DNA of 64,000 nt from an uncultured Oscillospiraceae bacterium (GCA_947624985.1 CANQMO010000011.1:23985-87984), one strand, 5' to 3'; counted from the stretch's first letter, positions 25,187 to 34,496 are shown. Translations and numbers: made by a program. Notes: a model not told the origin generated them from the letters alone.

Positions 25187-25221
25187 GGGTCCGCTGCAAA
25201 ACGCGAGTTTGCAGCGGACCC
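25187..25221. terminator. Strong 14-bp hairpin at the left end of element A
   Basis: GGGTCCGCTGCAAA (25187-25200) pairs perfectly with TTTGCAGCGGACCC (25208-25221). It has no long T-run. It may insulate ssrA from the minus-strand mobilization genes or mark the element end. The remaining gap to 25375 holds only a small GC hairpin (CCGGG/CCCGG, about 25346-25361). Confidence 0.5.
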
Positions 25222-25375
25222 TTACCAATTGTGGAGGTGCTGGAAAGCACAGATCAGCATATCAGAATTTGCGGCATATATGTCGGAATGGCTTAGAATG
25301 ATAAAGCCTGATTTTGCAGGGGGAAATGGTAGGATACCACCCCTCCGGGTTTTGCGCCCGGAAAGTCTTACAAAT

Positions 25376-25813
25376 TCAGTGGCTTTGCTGGTCTAACGTT
25401 CTACTCTCCGCCCTATGGCGCTTGGCGTACTCCGCTTTTTGCCGCCGCCGGGCTACGGGCTTACAGTCGTCACAGTACAGCGACCGGTTAGAGCCGGGGA
25501 TAAACGCTTTCCCGCAGATCGCGCATCGTTTCGCTGCGTTCTTGCCGAAAACCTCCGTTTCAAGATCCTCTCCATCTTTATCCTTCAACAGCACCCAGCG
25601 AAAGAACTTGCAGCAGACGGAATAAGAGAGCGTTTGAGGACACGGGACTTCCTCGCCGTCATCCAGATACAGACAGTGCCCATTATCACAGGCACTGCAC
25701 AGTCGGTGGATGAGCGTGACGGCCCGTTGCCGCTGTCTGCCGGTCATGCGCGGGAGAGACCCATCCGGCTTCCGCTCAATGGGCGGCAGCAGCTCAAGAT
25801 GGAATAAGCTCAT
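25376..25813 (-). CDS. Cysteine-rich VLP-domain protein
   Basis: A 145-residue protein of the Cys-rich VLP family found beside MobA/MobL relaxases in Firmicute mobile elements. It shows LCSACDNGHCLYLDDGEEVP, CPQTLSYSVCC and a C-terminal zinc-finger-like CAICGKAFIPGSNRSLYC with DDCKP. The function is unproven. Zinc binding and a role in mobilization are inferred. It is the last gene of the minus-strand mob operon, about 100 bp after the relaxase. Confidence 0.85.
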   Translation of the reverse strand: MSLFHLELLPPIERKPDGSLPRMTGRQRQRAVTLIHRLCSACDNGHCLYLDDGEEVPCPQTLSYSVCCKFFRWVLLKDKDGEDLETEVFGKNAAKRCAICGKAFIPGSNRSLYCDDCKPVARRRQKAEYAKRHRAESRTLDQQSH

Positions 25814-25910
25814 AGCGTTTTTCTTTTCTCATTAAATGTAAGCGATTATCTCCTTTCTCGTCTTCAATTAATTTTATGTGGAGGCGGGCGCGATGCCCGC
25901 CTCTTGCGCG

Positions 25911-27482
25911 TTAGTGTTCCATGTCTTGTGTCTTTTGCTTTGCTGGATGGGCGCCCGGCTGCGGCGAGGCGTCTTGCAGCTTTGCAAGCACAGAAGAACG
26001 CTCCTGCTTCTGTTCGGCAGGGTCCGGCAACAAGCCGGGGATGACCTTATCGACCCAGGCGCGGATCTCCTTTAGCTTGCGCAGATCGCCTTGGATGGCC
26101 GCCAGCCGGGTTTCCTTGTCCCGGTTCTGCTCCCGCAGAGCGTTGTATTCCGCTTGCAGAGCCTGGACAGGCGGCACATCGTCCACTCCGCCGTGGTGCA
26201 TAAGATAGCCATATGCCTTTTTCATGGCGGCAAGCTCATCTTTGTGCTCGGTGGCATACTTTTCTTTTGCCCGCTTGAAACCCTTTTTGCTGTAAGCGTC
26301 GTACACGGGCTTGAGCTTTATGTATGTCTCGTATGCGTCCAGCGTGGCGGCGATGACCTTCATTCGCTTTTCGTTGGCCCGCATATCCTTGCGGATCGTG
26401 TCGGCTTTGCTCTGGGTCGCAGACAGTTTGGCCCTGAAAGCATCCACGGAAATCAGGCCGTTATCTTTCAGATACGATATGGCTTGCATCACCTTGTCGA
26501 GGTCTGCGGCGGTTCCTTTGAGCTGCCCCATGGCAGACCAGCTGGCGCGCTCGTCCTCCCGCATTTCCATGTATCGGGCCAGCAGCGCCGGGACGGTCGG
26601 CTCCTTTCGCGTTTCCAGAGCGTTTGCCAGCGTTTCCAGCCACGCTTTCAAATGCCGGATGTGGGCGCGGATGGATGCCATCAGGCTATTGGCGGCTTTG
26701 ATGTCCCTGTTGAGATCGCCGATGTTGGTCCGTATGCCCCGCTTCTCCATCTGGAAGACTGCCGGGCCCATGTGGACAGTCGGTATCTTGTCAACGCCCT
26801 GCCGAACATAGGAACGCAGGTCCACGCGCTCCGGGCGATCATTTCGCTCCAGGTAATCGTTCTGCACGACCTCCCAAGCGTGCCGCCAGATCTCGCCGTA
26901 TTTTCTGTCGTTCCAGTCAACTGTGTCTTCCTTATGGCTGGCCCAATAGCGGCTGTTGGGGCATTTGTATCGCTGGCCGTTTTCGTCCAGATCGTAGACC
27001 TTTTTGGTCTTTGGCAGCCAGCGGCCATGCTCGTCCATCGGCCGCATGGTCAGCATGACGTGGGCGTGGGGATTGCCGGTCCCCTTGTCGTGGATAGCAA
27101 AATCGACGCACATCCCTTTGGAAACGAATTGTTCTTGGCAGTAATCGCGCAGCATCTGCGGATACTGTTCCGGCGGAACCTCTCGCGGCAGAGCCATGAC
27201 GATGCGGCGGGCAAGCTGAGAGTTCCACTGATTCTCTTTCCGTTCAACCGAATTCCAAAGCGTGTTCCGATTTGCAAATTCCGGCGGCGCGTTTGGCGGG
27301 AGCATGATCTCCGTGTAGACGATGCCGCGTTTCTCAGAATAGGATTTCCGCTTTCCGTCGTATTCGGAAAACAGGCTCTCGCCGCTCTGATATGCGGCAC
27401 CGGCGACGGCGGACTGGCCCAGGCTTCGCTGGGTGATTGTGAGCTTAAAGTGCGGACATGGTATAGGCAAAACCTCCTTCAA
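25911..27482 (-). CDS. MobA/MobL (MOBQ) relaxase
   Basis: A 523-residue relaxase that would nick the transfer origin and lead the strand into the recipient. The N-terminus has the family block HFKLTITQRSLGQSAVAGAA. The metal-binding His motif is HDKGTGNPHAHVMLTMR (about 150-166). The C-terminal half is a long charged helical region. It is full length for this family. No coupling protein or type IV secretion genes are in the window, so transfer would depend on a helper element. Confidence 0.92.
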   Translation of the reverse strand: MKEVLPIPCPHFKLTITQRSLGQSAVAGAAYQSGESLFSEYDGKRKSYSEKRGIVYTEIMLPPNAPPEFANRNTLWNSVERKENQWNSQLARRIVMALPREVPPEQYPQMLRDYCQEQFVSKGMCVDFAIHDKGTGNPHAHVMLTMRPMDEHGRWLPKTKKVYDLDENGQRYKCPNSRYWASHKEDTVDWNDRKYGEIWRHAWEVVQNDYLERNDRPERVDLRSYVRQGVDKIPTVHMGPAVFQMEKRGIRTNIGDLNRDIKAANSLMASIRAHIRHLKAWLETLANALETRKEPTVPALLARYMEMREDERASWSAMGQLKGTAADLDKVMQAISYLKDNGLISVDAFRAKLSATQSKADTIRKDMRANEKRMKVIAATLDAYETYIKLKPVYDAYSKKGFKRAKEKYATEHKDELAAMKKAYGYLMHHGGVDDVPPVQALQAEYNALREQNRDKETRLAAIQGDLRKLKEIRAWVDKVIPGLLPDPAEQKQERSSVLAKLQDASPQPGAHPAKQKTQDMEH

Positions 27483-27620
27483 AGATAGGGTAGACAGCGC
27501 AGCTGGCGCAGGGGAAGTGAGCTTCCCCTGTTTTTGTGCGGCGCAGCCCGCACAGCACCCTCGCCCTTCGGAGAACGCAAACTCCCCAGGACGGGGGTAT
27601 AATTGCGCCCTTGCCTAAAG

Positions 27621-27917
27621 TCAAGGGTTTGGATAGTCGGCTTTTTCCAGCATTTGCTCCAGAAGCTGTTGCACAGCTGGCTGACGGAACGCGGTCTTGA
27701 GCAGGTCCATGACCTGATCGTTGGACAGTGCCTCCGGGTGTTGGAGAAAGCTCTCCAGCATCCCCGCCCGTGTGCACAGGCGGTTGGTCCGCTCCCTGCG
27801 CGTCAGCTCGCTGATTTTCCGGGCGATCATCTTCTGATGATCTTCCGTGTACCGCAGCTCACGCTGTGCCTTTTCCACGCTCTCCCGCAGCTTGGCGATC
27901 TTTGCGATGTTATCCAT
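27621..27917 (-). CDS. DUF3847 mobilization-associated protein
   Basis: A 98-residue helical, basic protein matching DUF3847 (KAQRELRYTEDHQKMIARKI, RRERTNRLCTRAGMLESFL). The family sits next to MobA/MobL genes and may be a relaxosome accessory, judged by association. Its start overlaps the stop of the upstream small gene by 8 bp, and the relaxase follows about 140 bp downstream. Confidence 0.8.
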   Translation of the reverse strand: MDNIAKIAKLRESVEKAQRELRYTEDHQKMIARKISELTRRERTNRLCTRAGMLESFLQHPEALSNDQVMDLLKTAFRQPAVQQLLEQMLEKADYPNP

Positions 27918-28089
27918 GCCGGCCCTCCTTTGCCTGTCGCCGGGCCTCCCACTGCCGCAGCTCCTTCTGGCCTTCTTCGCTCTCGTAGTAGCGCTGGATC
28001 ATGGGAAGCAGACAGCGGGCCATGCGCTCGATGGCGTAGTCTGGGATCGGCATGGATTCGGTTTTGCCGGGGTTATTCTTTTTTGACAT
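27910..28089 (-). CDS. Small mobilization-linked protein, 59 residues
   Basis: A short gene on the relaxase strand, beginning MSKKNNPGKTESMPIPDYA, with a conserved-looking core around RYYESEEGQKELRQWEARR. Its stop overlaps the DUF3847 start (ATGGATAA), which supports real translation. A second, degraded copy of the same family is at 41053-41193. I do not recognise the family. Confidence 0.65.
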   Translation of the reverse strand: MSKKNNPGKTESMPIPDYAIERMARCLLPMIQRYYESEEGQKELRQWEARRQAKEGRHG

Positions 28090-28950
28090 CTAGTTCCTTT
28101 CTCAAATGTTCAATCGCATAAAATTCCTCCTTTGGTTCTTGATGATGTCTTGGTGTCTTACAAAAAGAAAAGCTGCGCCTCGTAAACGGAGACACAGCTC
28201 TTGGTTGGTATTCAGCTTATATCGTTTCCGTCCGTGATGGGATTCCCTGGTGCAGCGGCGCTCAGACATCTTCCTGCATTGCCAATGATCTGAAAAATGG
28301 GGACACTACTCCCTCGGCCATCGGACGGGACTGAAAAACTGAATCAAACTGCTGGTATAAATCATCCCGGCATGTTTGTGCCGGGTCCGTCGGGTTTTGT
28401 CCTTACTTTACAAAAGGACCGTACTATAGATGTCTTAAGCGCCGCTTCACCGAAATCCGTTCCTGCCCCGGCGTCTCACCGCGGCGTTTTGCTCCCTTGG
28501 CGCGCTGATGCGTTCGCTTCTCCAGGAGCGTATCCATTTCGGACGGTCATTCACTTGTGATCATGGGAAAACCTGTGTGCTATCTGCCTCCCTTCCTAAT
28601 TACTCACCTATATCATAGCACTGCAGATTTGAGGTGTCAAGAGAAATCATGAAAAAAGTTACAAAAATAATACGAATCAGAAACAGCGAGGAGGCGGGAG
28701 CGCAATAACGCTGGCATACTGGATTCCAAAGAAAAGCGGTTGTCCTGACACATGGGAGACACGGGGTGTAATGGTAAGGACAAGTGATGGTCGATATACG
28801 CATTTAGAAGGCTTGGAAGCCTTGCGGCGCAAGGGGTTCAGAATGGCAAACCGACAGGGGGAATGATACTATACGGCACCCCTCGAAAACCGGGGTCTAT
28901 TGCGTGACATACTTCAAAGACTTTATGGAATTGATATGGCGGAAACAAAA
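28090..28950. other. Gene-poor stretch upstream of mob operon
   Basis: No convincing gene. The left part must hold the promoter of the minus-strand mob genes and is the natural place for an origin of transfer. Direct features are GC-rich hairpins (CCCGGCATG/TGCCGGG about 28368-28389, ACCCC/GGGGT about 28884-28902). A short basic minus-strand frame at about 28436-28549 has no clear ribosome site. The right part (about 28600-28900) looks like decayed coding sequence with many stops. Confidence 0.4.
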
Positions 28951-28984
28951 CAGGTACGGAGTTCATTTGCGAAATCCGTACCTG
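28951..28984 (-). terminator. Terminator on the minus strand
   Basis: A perfect 10-bp stem, CAGGTACGGA with TCCGTACCTG. Read on the minus strand it is followed by TTTTGTTT. It lies directly after the stop of the HTH remnant and would end transcripts coming from the defence operon. Confidence 0.75.
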
Positions 28985-29161
28985 TTAATTACTGTCGGGG
29001 ATGTATTCAGCTATGTCCTCCAGCTTGCAGTCCAGCACTGTACATAGCTTGTTGAGCGTCTTGGTTTCCATGTTGTCGTTTGCCCGCAAGCGCCGGACCG
29101 TCTTGCTGTCAATGCCGCACTTTTCTCTTAACTGGTATGTGGAGACGCCATTTTCTTTCAT
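28985..29161 (-). pseudogene. Truncated Cro/C1-type HTH regulator
   Basis: The frame reads MKENGVSTYQLREKCGIDSK and TVRRLRANDNMETKTLNKLC, ending DIAEYIPDSN, a Cro/C1 HTH of the small YozG-like type. In-frame sequence upstream of the ATG encodes FDKLWGV, the usual first helix. A stop lies just before it and no start or ribosome site is visible, so the 5-prime end appears lost. It resembles the intact controller at 36254-36496 and may be a relic of an earlier cargo. Confidence 0.55.
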
Positions 29162-29277
29162 AACGCCCCACAGCTTATCGAAAACGACTGTCTACGCACA
29201 CTCGAATTGTCCCCATTTAATGAAGAAGTTATAACCTCAAGACGTGCAATAGCAGTATAGTTTAGAATTGGTTATGT

Positions 29278-29631
29278 CTATTCGCAGAGAGAATAGATTT
29301 TCGGCATACCACCAGTATCTATAACTTTACCGATCTCAAGAAGGCCGTAAACAATCAAAGCCCGAACATAAATGTATGGAGTGTCTGTATCAGGATATAA
29401 AACCTTTACATAGGGGGCGAGATCATCAAAAGAGCCTACACTGTAGTTGCTGCCATTGCTGTCGGGGACAACATATGTGGCAGGGTCAAATTTGCCATAG
29501 AAATTCTTAACTGCATATGCAAAAGCAAATTTCGCAGCAGATGTCCCGTGGTCGAATTTTCCTGTTGCGACCAGTTTGTCAGCAACATCATTGGCGGTTT
29601 TTGATAGGCGGAAGTTTGTTATATCGTTCAT
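29278..29631 (-). CDS. Small protein, possibly DndE-like, end of defence operon
   Basis: A 117-residue protein, last in the minus-strand defence operon, 15 bp after the DndD-like ATPase. The start NFRLSKTANDVADKL, the middle GSNYSVGSFDD and the hydrophobic segment RALIVYGLLEIGKVID recall the layout of DndE (DUF1832), the small DNA-binding member of phosphorothioation clusters. Similarity is weak and judged by eye. ATG 29631 has GGAG 9 bp upstream, while ATG 29640 abuts it. No DndC, DndA or DndB is present, so DNA sulfur modification is not implied. Confidence 0.45.
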   Translation of the reverse strand: MNDITNFRLSKTANDVADKLVATGKFDHGTSAAKFAFAYAVKNFYGKFDPATYVVPDSNGSNYSVGSFDDLAPYVKVLYPDTDTPYIYVRALIVYGLLEIGKVIDTGGMPKIYSLCE

Positions 29632-29646
29632 ACCAGTCATCTCCGA

Positions 29647-31641
29647 TTACTGCAATTCTATCTCTGTATGGAAAGAACCATACTTTTTTAGGCGGTACTC
29701 TTTTTTCAGTGTGCTTCCCAAAACCTGTCTAGCGGTCTGTCCATCGATTTCATCTGTGTATGCTAGAAGGATGATCTGATCAGACATTAAGGGAAGCGCT
29801 TTCGTTATATTCTTCTTATGGGTCGGGTCAAGACGTCCAAAAGGTGAATCCATTATAATGGGTCCGCTCAAAGGAGCATTTTTGTGCAAAGCTCCAATCA
29901 ATGACAACGCTACAATATGCTCGAATCCAGCGGAACGGAATGGTATCATTTCACCTGAACGATGCTGTATAGAGAGACCATAGTTATCATTGATCTTCAA
30001 TGCGGTATAATCGGGATCGCTACTAATATTACGGAAAAGCTCGGTAGCATCATTTTCAACGTCCGCTTTCAGTTTATCACGATATGCGGCAATGCCGTCG
30101 TTGAACAACTGATGAAGCGCTGCACATATCTCGACCTTTTTTACTGCAAGATTTAAATCGGCATCAGAAGTTCCCGCCTTCCTAACTCTTTCTTCAAGGC
30201 TTGCCAAAGCGGTGTCTGCTTCTCGTATTTTTTCCTTGGTCGCCTGAATGCCCTCTTTGAGATTCTCAATCTTTGCGTAGCATTTAGCCAAGTTCTGCGC
30301 ATTTTCTTTTGCGGCAGCGGTAAGGTCGCGTACGTTTCCATAGCGGCTGATATCGTCCCGCAGATCTTTGAGTTGACCATTTGCGTCATCGATTTGAACT
30401 AAGAGATCAGCCAATTGTCCTTCATAGACCTTGAGAACCTGGACGTCTACGGAGCTCTGCATACTTTCCAAAGATACCTGCTGTATTTGAAGGGCCTTCA
30501 TTCGCTCGGTTTCTTCAGGGGACAATCCTCCAAACTCTCCGGGTTCTTCATCAAGCCGCTTTTTGAGCGCAGCTACATGAGCCTCATCCACATCCTGATC
30601 GCAGCATTCACAATGATGCGTTTCCACAATATGCTGAATGTAGGCGATAAGCCGTGCAGCTGATTCGTGGGTATTGTGCTTCTTCTGGAGCGCGGAAAGT
30701 TCATCCCTAACCTGAGATAGTATTCTAGAGGTCTGCTTGCCAATCACATATTTCCAGACATCTTTTGTCTCAGCAACGATTGACTGTAGAAGACCGTCGC
30801 GCAAAGCTTCTTTTGCAGCAATGTCGCTCTCCAAGTGTTCTTTATTTTGTATTAACGTCCTGAGATGCTCGTTCTGCTTTCCCTTATCCTCAAGCTTAGC
30901 TCTGAGATCCTGCTCCTCTTCATATGCCTTCTGAAGCCGGGCCAATTCTTTGATCTGCTCTTCTTTCTTTGCAGTTTCCGATTCAATCTGTGCAGCATAC
31001 TTTTCTGTCTGCTTATTTGCTTGAGCTGCTTTTGTCTGCTCCTTCCGGTACTCGTTTAGCACAAAAAGAGTATCATTTGCGGCGTTTGTCAGAATAGGGA
31101 CCCCTAAGATTGACTCAATGGATTTCTTGATTCTCTCGCCGACAGAGGTCTCATCCTTTACAAGCTCTTCATATTCCTGTAGCAGTTCGCCGTCAAACAG
31201 AAAGAAGCGGGATACTTCCTCCGGCATTATCATTGCGAGCTCATGCTCTTTGTTAGGGGGGAAATGCCCATCGACTTTAAGAAAAACATCCTGGACATAG
31301 TCGTCATTTCTGGAAGGAACTGTTACTCCGGAGCGAACGCTGTATTGACGGGTAAGTTCATATCTCTTTCCATCAAGGAGCATTTTCAATACGATCTTAA
31401 AGTCGTATTTACCCGCTTTCATCCCTTCCCTGTTTACCAGTTTAAGGATATCGTCCACTGTTTCGTGGCGATATTGGAATCTTCCGAATAAGGCATAACG
31501 AAAGAGATTAAGGAGCGTGGTTTTTCCATGACCGTTGTCTCCCCAGATAAGAGTGACACCGTCTCCATCACCGAAGTCTATCGTCTGCTCGCCTTCATAA
31601 GGGCCAAAATTGCTGATAGTCATACTCGTGAACTTCAACAT
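29647..31641 (-). CDS. DndD-like SMC/Rad50-type ATPase with zinc hook
   Basis: A 664-residue ATPase. Walker A is GDNGHGKTT (34-42). Long coiled coils run about 195-340 and 360-510 with a zinc-hook turn CECC (C344 and C347) between them, and Walker B with D-loop is IIMDSPFGRLD (about 595-605). FFLFDGELL near 147-155 is typical of DndD, the ATPase of phosphorothioation and related restriction systems. Such proteins couple ATP hydrolysis to DNA end or lesion recognition. It lies 18 bp after the 65-residue gene and is followed by the DndE-like gene. Confidence 0.8.
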   Translation of the reverse strand: MLKFTSMTISNFGPYEGEQTIDFGDGDGVTLIWGDNGHGKTTLLNLFRYALFGRFQYRHETVDDILKLVNREGMKAGKYDFKIVLKMLLDGKRYELTRQYSVRSGVTVPSRNDDYVQDVFLKVDGHFPPNKEHELAMIMPEEVSRFFLFDGELLQEYEELVKDETSVGERIKKSIESILGVPILTNAANDTLFVLNEYRKEQTKAAQANKQTEKYAAQIESETAKKEEQIKELARLQKAYEEEQDLRAKLEDKGKQNEHLRTLIQNKEHLESDIAAKEALRDGLLQSIVAETKDVWKYVIGKQTSRILSQVRDELSALQKKHNTHESAARLIAYIQHIVETHHCECCDQDVDEAHVAALKKRLDEEPGEFGGLSPEETERMKALQIQQVSLESMQSSVDVQVLKVYEGQLADLLVQIDDANGQLKDLRDDISRYGNVRDLTAAAKENAQNLAKCYAKIENLKEGIQATKEKIREADTALASLEERVRKAGTSDADLNLAVKKVEICAALHQLFNDGIAAYRDKLKADVENDATELFRNISSDPDYTALKINDNYGLSIQHRSGEMIPFRSAGFEHIVALSLIGALHKNAPLSGPIIMDSPFGRLDPTHKKNITKALPLMSDQIILLAYTDEIDGQTARQVLGSTLKKEYRLKKYGSFHTEIELQ

Positions 31642-31659
31642 AACGAACGACCCTCCTTA

Positions 31660-31857
31660 TCAAACAGTCACCGTATTTAGAAAAACATCTATAACTTTCT
31701 GCGTATCGTACCTTGCTTTTGTTCTGTCGTCCTGGGTCGAGAATTCAGCTGCTACTATCTCCTGGATTAAATGCGCGGGTATTTCGGGATGCTGCTCGGT
31801 TCGGAGATGTTCTAATACAGAGATTAGTTCGTTGATTTCGATGTTAGTCACTGTCAT
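31660..31857 (-). CDS. 65-residue protein of the defence operon
   Basis: A small acidic, helical protein beginning MTVTNIEINELISVLEHLRT. It overlaps the end of the helicase gene by 14 bp, which supports coupled translation and a structural or regulatory role in the complex. No family is recognised. In Rad50-like and DndD-like systems small partner proteins are common, but assignment here is by position only. Confidence 0.6.
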   Translation of the reverse strand: MTVTNIEINELISVLEHLRTEQHPEIPAHLIQEIVAAEFSTQDDRTKARYDTQKVIDVFLNTVTV

Positions 31858-33973
31858 CTTCCTCCATTCCGGTGTTTTGCAAATTTTGGTAGTCGATCTG
31901 GTAATCGACAGCTATATTTTTTAAATCAGTAACACAGGCAGGGTTTTCTGCACCTAAACCGAACTGAATGGCCCTTGATAATTCACCGATAATAATCGAC
32001 ATAGATTTTGGCGTTTCCTTGGTTTCGATTACGGGAACCGTAATCGCATCATAGAGATGAGCGAAGAGCTTGCCGGGCGAATTTCTTAAGATTCTGCCTC
32101 TGCGTTGGATGAATTCTCTTGGGTTCTGCGAAGATGCAAGAATCAAAGCGTGAGTGACAGAGGGGATGTCAACGCCTTCATCCAAGCACTTGATTGAGAC
32201 CAGAATGCCACCGTTCTTGGAAAAGTATCGGATCGTCTCGTCTCGATCACCTTCCATATCTGCGTAGTATTCAAATGCATCAAGACCCGCATTGATTGCA
32301 CTGTTCAATACTTTTTTCAACTGCGTAATGTTGTCACAATAAATTATCCAACTCTGACCTCTTACATATTCTTTCAGCAAAAGGTTAATGGCCAGCGGGA
32401 CCTTACTGGAAGCGGTCTTGACAATGTGCGCTCTCTTAATCAGTAACTGCTTGAGCCGTGTGTTAGATGCAATGTTTATATCTGCATTCTCGCCAGAAGT
32501 CAGACGAGCCACAAGATGGCTTATCTGTTCTGTTATAGCATTCCATTCCTCCTGTTCCTTTTGCGTGAGGGTAATAGTCAGCGGGTTATAAAAATACCTT
32601 GTTAAAACGCCACTTTTAATAGCGTCATCCAATGTATAAGGCGGGGGAACTATGCCACCAAAATAATCAAAAAGTGCGGCTGTGCCTTCGGGATCTCCGT
32701 ATCTGCGTGGCGTTGCAGATAGGCCCAATCTTGCACCTACTTCTATGTTCAAAAAATTACGTCTGCGCGGGCTGCCCAATCTATGGACCTCGTCAGCTAC
32801 GACGAAAAGATGCTCACCCTGCGATATATTTTTTGAAAAGTCATCTGAACATGCCGTATCCATGGTAGCAAGTATAATGCGATGAGTTGAACTGCCGTCG
32901 CTCGTCCAAGCTGCCAAGGAATCAGGCTTTTTCCATTCGTTGTTTTTATCTCCGCAAAGAAGATAATATATTATATCTTCGCGTAAGGTCTCTCTTAATT
33001 CCCGATCCCATTGTTTTAGGAGATCTCTGGAGGGGACTAAAATCAGCACGACTTCATTTCTTTTGAAAGCGTCATGAATTGCACACATGGCAGTAAAAGT
33101 CTTTCCGCTGCCCGTTGCGTGTTCAAAAATACCTCTTCGACCATTCTTTACCCAAGCTTCGAGTGCATTCACTTGATGAGGTCGAGGTGTGCGACTTCCG
33201 GCATGATTGCTGGGTTTCCACCGTTTTGCCTTGCTTTCTTCAACGTGAATCTCATCCAATAATTCGTGCCATTTTACTCCTTCGGCTTTAGTTCGTAATA
33301 TTTCCTTAGAGGCACGTGGGAATGGATATACAGTGATGCCGGGAACAAACCCTGACCATAATCTTTCAAAAAATGTCGAAGCGTCATTGACCCGTTCAGC
33401 ATCGCGGTTGTCGAGCCAATTAGGAAACACATCGATAGATTCCATGTTTCCATCGGAGGACAGTCCTTTGTACGTTTCATTCATCGAACCACGGAAGCCT
33501 ACTTTATTACCATCCAAATCAGTGAAAATTCCGACTTTGTCGTGAAACAGCCTTTTTGCGTTTGGTGATTCATTGCCGGTTGGTACAGCAATTTTAACAT
33601 CGATGATGCCTTTTGAAACCATATATGCCAGTAGTTTTGCGGGTGCAGTCAAAAATGGGTCATCAAATAATGCCTGTACTTCTTTTACGAGTGCCTCCGC
33701 AAGCAGCCTATCATTTTTTGCTGAATAGCCGTTAGCTAATGCAGCAGCATCCTCGTCAGATACATACGGCGAGCATATCAAACGCATCTTACCATCATTA
33801 TCAATAAACTCTCGTAATGCATCCCAAGCAATAATGTAAATCGTGCTTCCAAAATACCCGGAGATTCTGTCGTAATAGCTTGCATGCCTCATGCATGGAA
33901 GATAAAACATTTCGGCTATGTCATGTTCGGCTTTGTTGTAAGACGTCAAATAGACTTGTTCCTTAAGGCCCAT
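31844..33973 (-). CDS. PLD-family nuclease fused to SF2 (DEAD/DEAH) helicase
   Basis: A 709-residue putative restriction effector. The N-terminal phospholipase-D-like domain (about 1-210) has HDKVGIFTD (H144, K146) followed by GSMNE (about 162-166), a full HKD nuclease half-site. The SF2 motor follows: Walker A HATGSGKT (about 285-292), DEVH (394-397), SAT (about 419-421) and the arginine finger region QRRGRILR (about 632-639). PLD nucleases of this kind cut DNA without metal, usually as dimers. ATG 33973 has GGGGG 7 bp upstream and the start overlaps the previous stop. Compare the PLD/helicase restriction systems CglI and NgoAVII. Confidence 0.85.
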   Translation of the reverse strand: MGLKEQVYLTSYNKAEHDIAEMFYLPCMRHASYYDRISGYFGSTIYIIAWDALREFIDNDGKMRLICSPYVSDEDAAALANGYSAKNDRLLAEALVKEVQALFDDPFLTAPAKLLAYMVSKGIIDVKIAVPTGNESPNAKRLFHDKVGIFTDLDGNKVGFRGSMNETYKGLSSDGNMESIDVFPNWLDNRDAERVNDASTFFERLWSGFVPGITVYPFPRASKEILRTKAEGVKWHELLDEIHVEESKAKRWKPSNHAGSRTPRPHQVNALEAWVKNGRRGIFEHATGSGKTFTAMCAIHDAFKRNEVVLILVPSRDLLKQWDRELRETLREDIIYYLLCGDKNNEWKKPDSLAAWTSDGSSTHRIILATMDTACSDDFSKNISQGEHLFVVADEVHRLGSPRRRNFLNIEVGARLGLSATPRRYGDPEGTAALFDYFGGIVPPPYTLDDAIKSGVLTRYFYNPLTITLTQKEQEEWNAITEQISHLVARLTSGENADINIASNTRLKQLLIKRAHIVKTASSKVPLAINLLLKEYVRGQSWIIYCDNITQLKKVLNSAINAGLDAFEYYADMEGDRDETIRYFSKNGGILVSIKCLDEGVDIPSVTHALILASSQNPREFIQRRGRILRNSPGKLFAHLYDAITVPVIETKETPKSMSIIIGELSRAIQFGLGAENPACVTDLKNIAVDYQIDYQNLQNTGMEEDDSD

Positions 33974-34496
33974 GATCAACCCCCAGCAAATCTTCGTGCA
34001 TTATATCCATACGTCGAATTATTGCGTCATACAAGTATTGCGGTCGAGCACAAACGATTCGCTCATTGTTATTTCTGACCGACTCAGATATTCTCGTACA
34101 CAACGATTCAACAATCGCATCCACTTTTACCTGCATGTTGCCGCTATATGCAAAATCGCTGTGTTTGTCTGCATCCCAAAAAGCAAAAGAAATATCGTCA
34201 CCATCCCGTACTAACGCACCAATAATGGGAAGCCGTCCGTCGGAGTAGTCAAGTTGCCCGCGTTCCCCTCGTTGTTGACCGGGAAGAATCACCTGTATCT
34301 TGTATTCATCTAATGTGCGACCGCCAGGTGGATTTGTACAGTTCCATAAATATACGCGCAAATGTAGATTTCTTGGCTGCAAATCTACAAGTAAAGGAAA
34401 TGATGATATATCACTATGCCAAACGATATGATCACCGAGCCCTTCAATGAAGATGGTATTCAGCGCCTGTTTACTTAGTCTTGTGCCCTTCGCCAT
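33963..34496 (-). CDS. EYKIQ-motif protein associated with methyltransferases
   Basis: A 177-residue protein carrying LRVYLWNCTNPPGGR, DEYKIQVILPGQ and FAFWDADKHSDFAYSGNMQV. I associate this pattern with domains found beside DNA methyltransferases and in modification-dependent restriction enzymes, perhaps as the DNA-recognition part. That link is from memory and unverified. ATG 34496 has GGAGGAG 6 bp upstream. A TTG 18 bp earlier is rejected. It overlaps methyltransferase 2 by 26 bp and the helicase by about 11 bp, so the operon is tightly coupled. Confidence 0.6.
   Translation of the reverse strand: MAKGTRLSKQALNTIFIEGLGDHIVWHSDISSFPLLVDLQPRNLHLRVYLWNCTNPPGGRTLDEYKIQVILPGQQRGERGQLDYSDGRLPIIGALVRDGDDISFAFWDADKHSDFAYSGNMQVKVDAIVESLCTRISESVRNNNERIVCARPQYLYDAIIRRMDIMHEDLLGVDHGP

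Noticed and set aside
28436..28549. Short basic minus-strand frame upstream of the mob genes
   Set aside because: No convincing ribosome site and an alternative overlapping frame of equal quality. Mentioned only in the regional entry.
29001..29234. Plus-strand 77-codon frame
   Set aside because: It is antisense to the HTH remnant, whose minus-strand sequence matches a known fold.
29278..31641. Calling the region a DNA phosphorothioation (Dnd) system
   Set aside because: No DndA, DndB or DndC is present. Two amino-methyltransferases are there instead.
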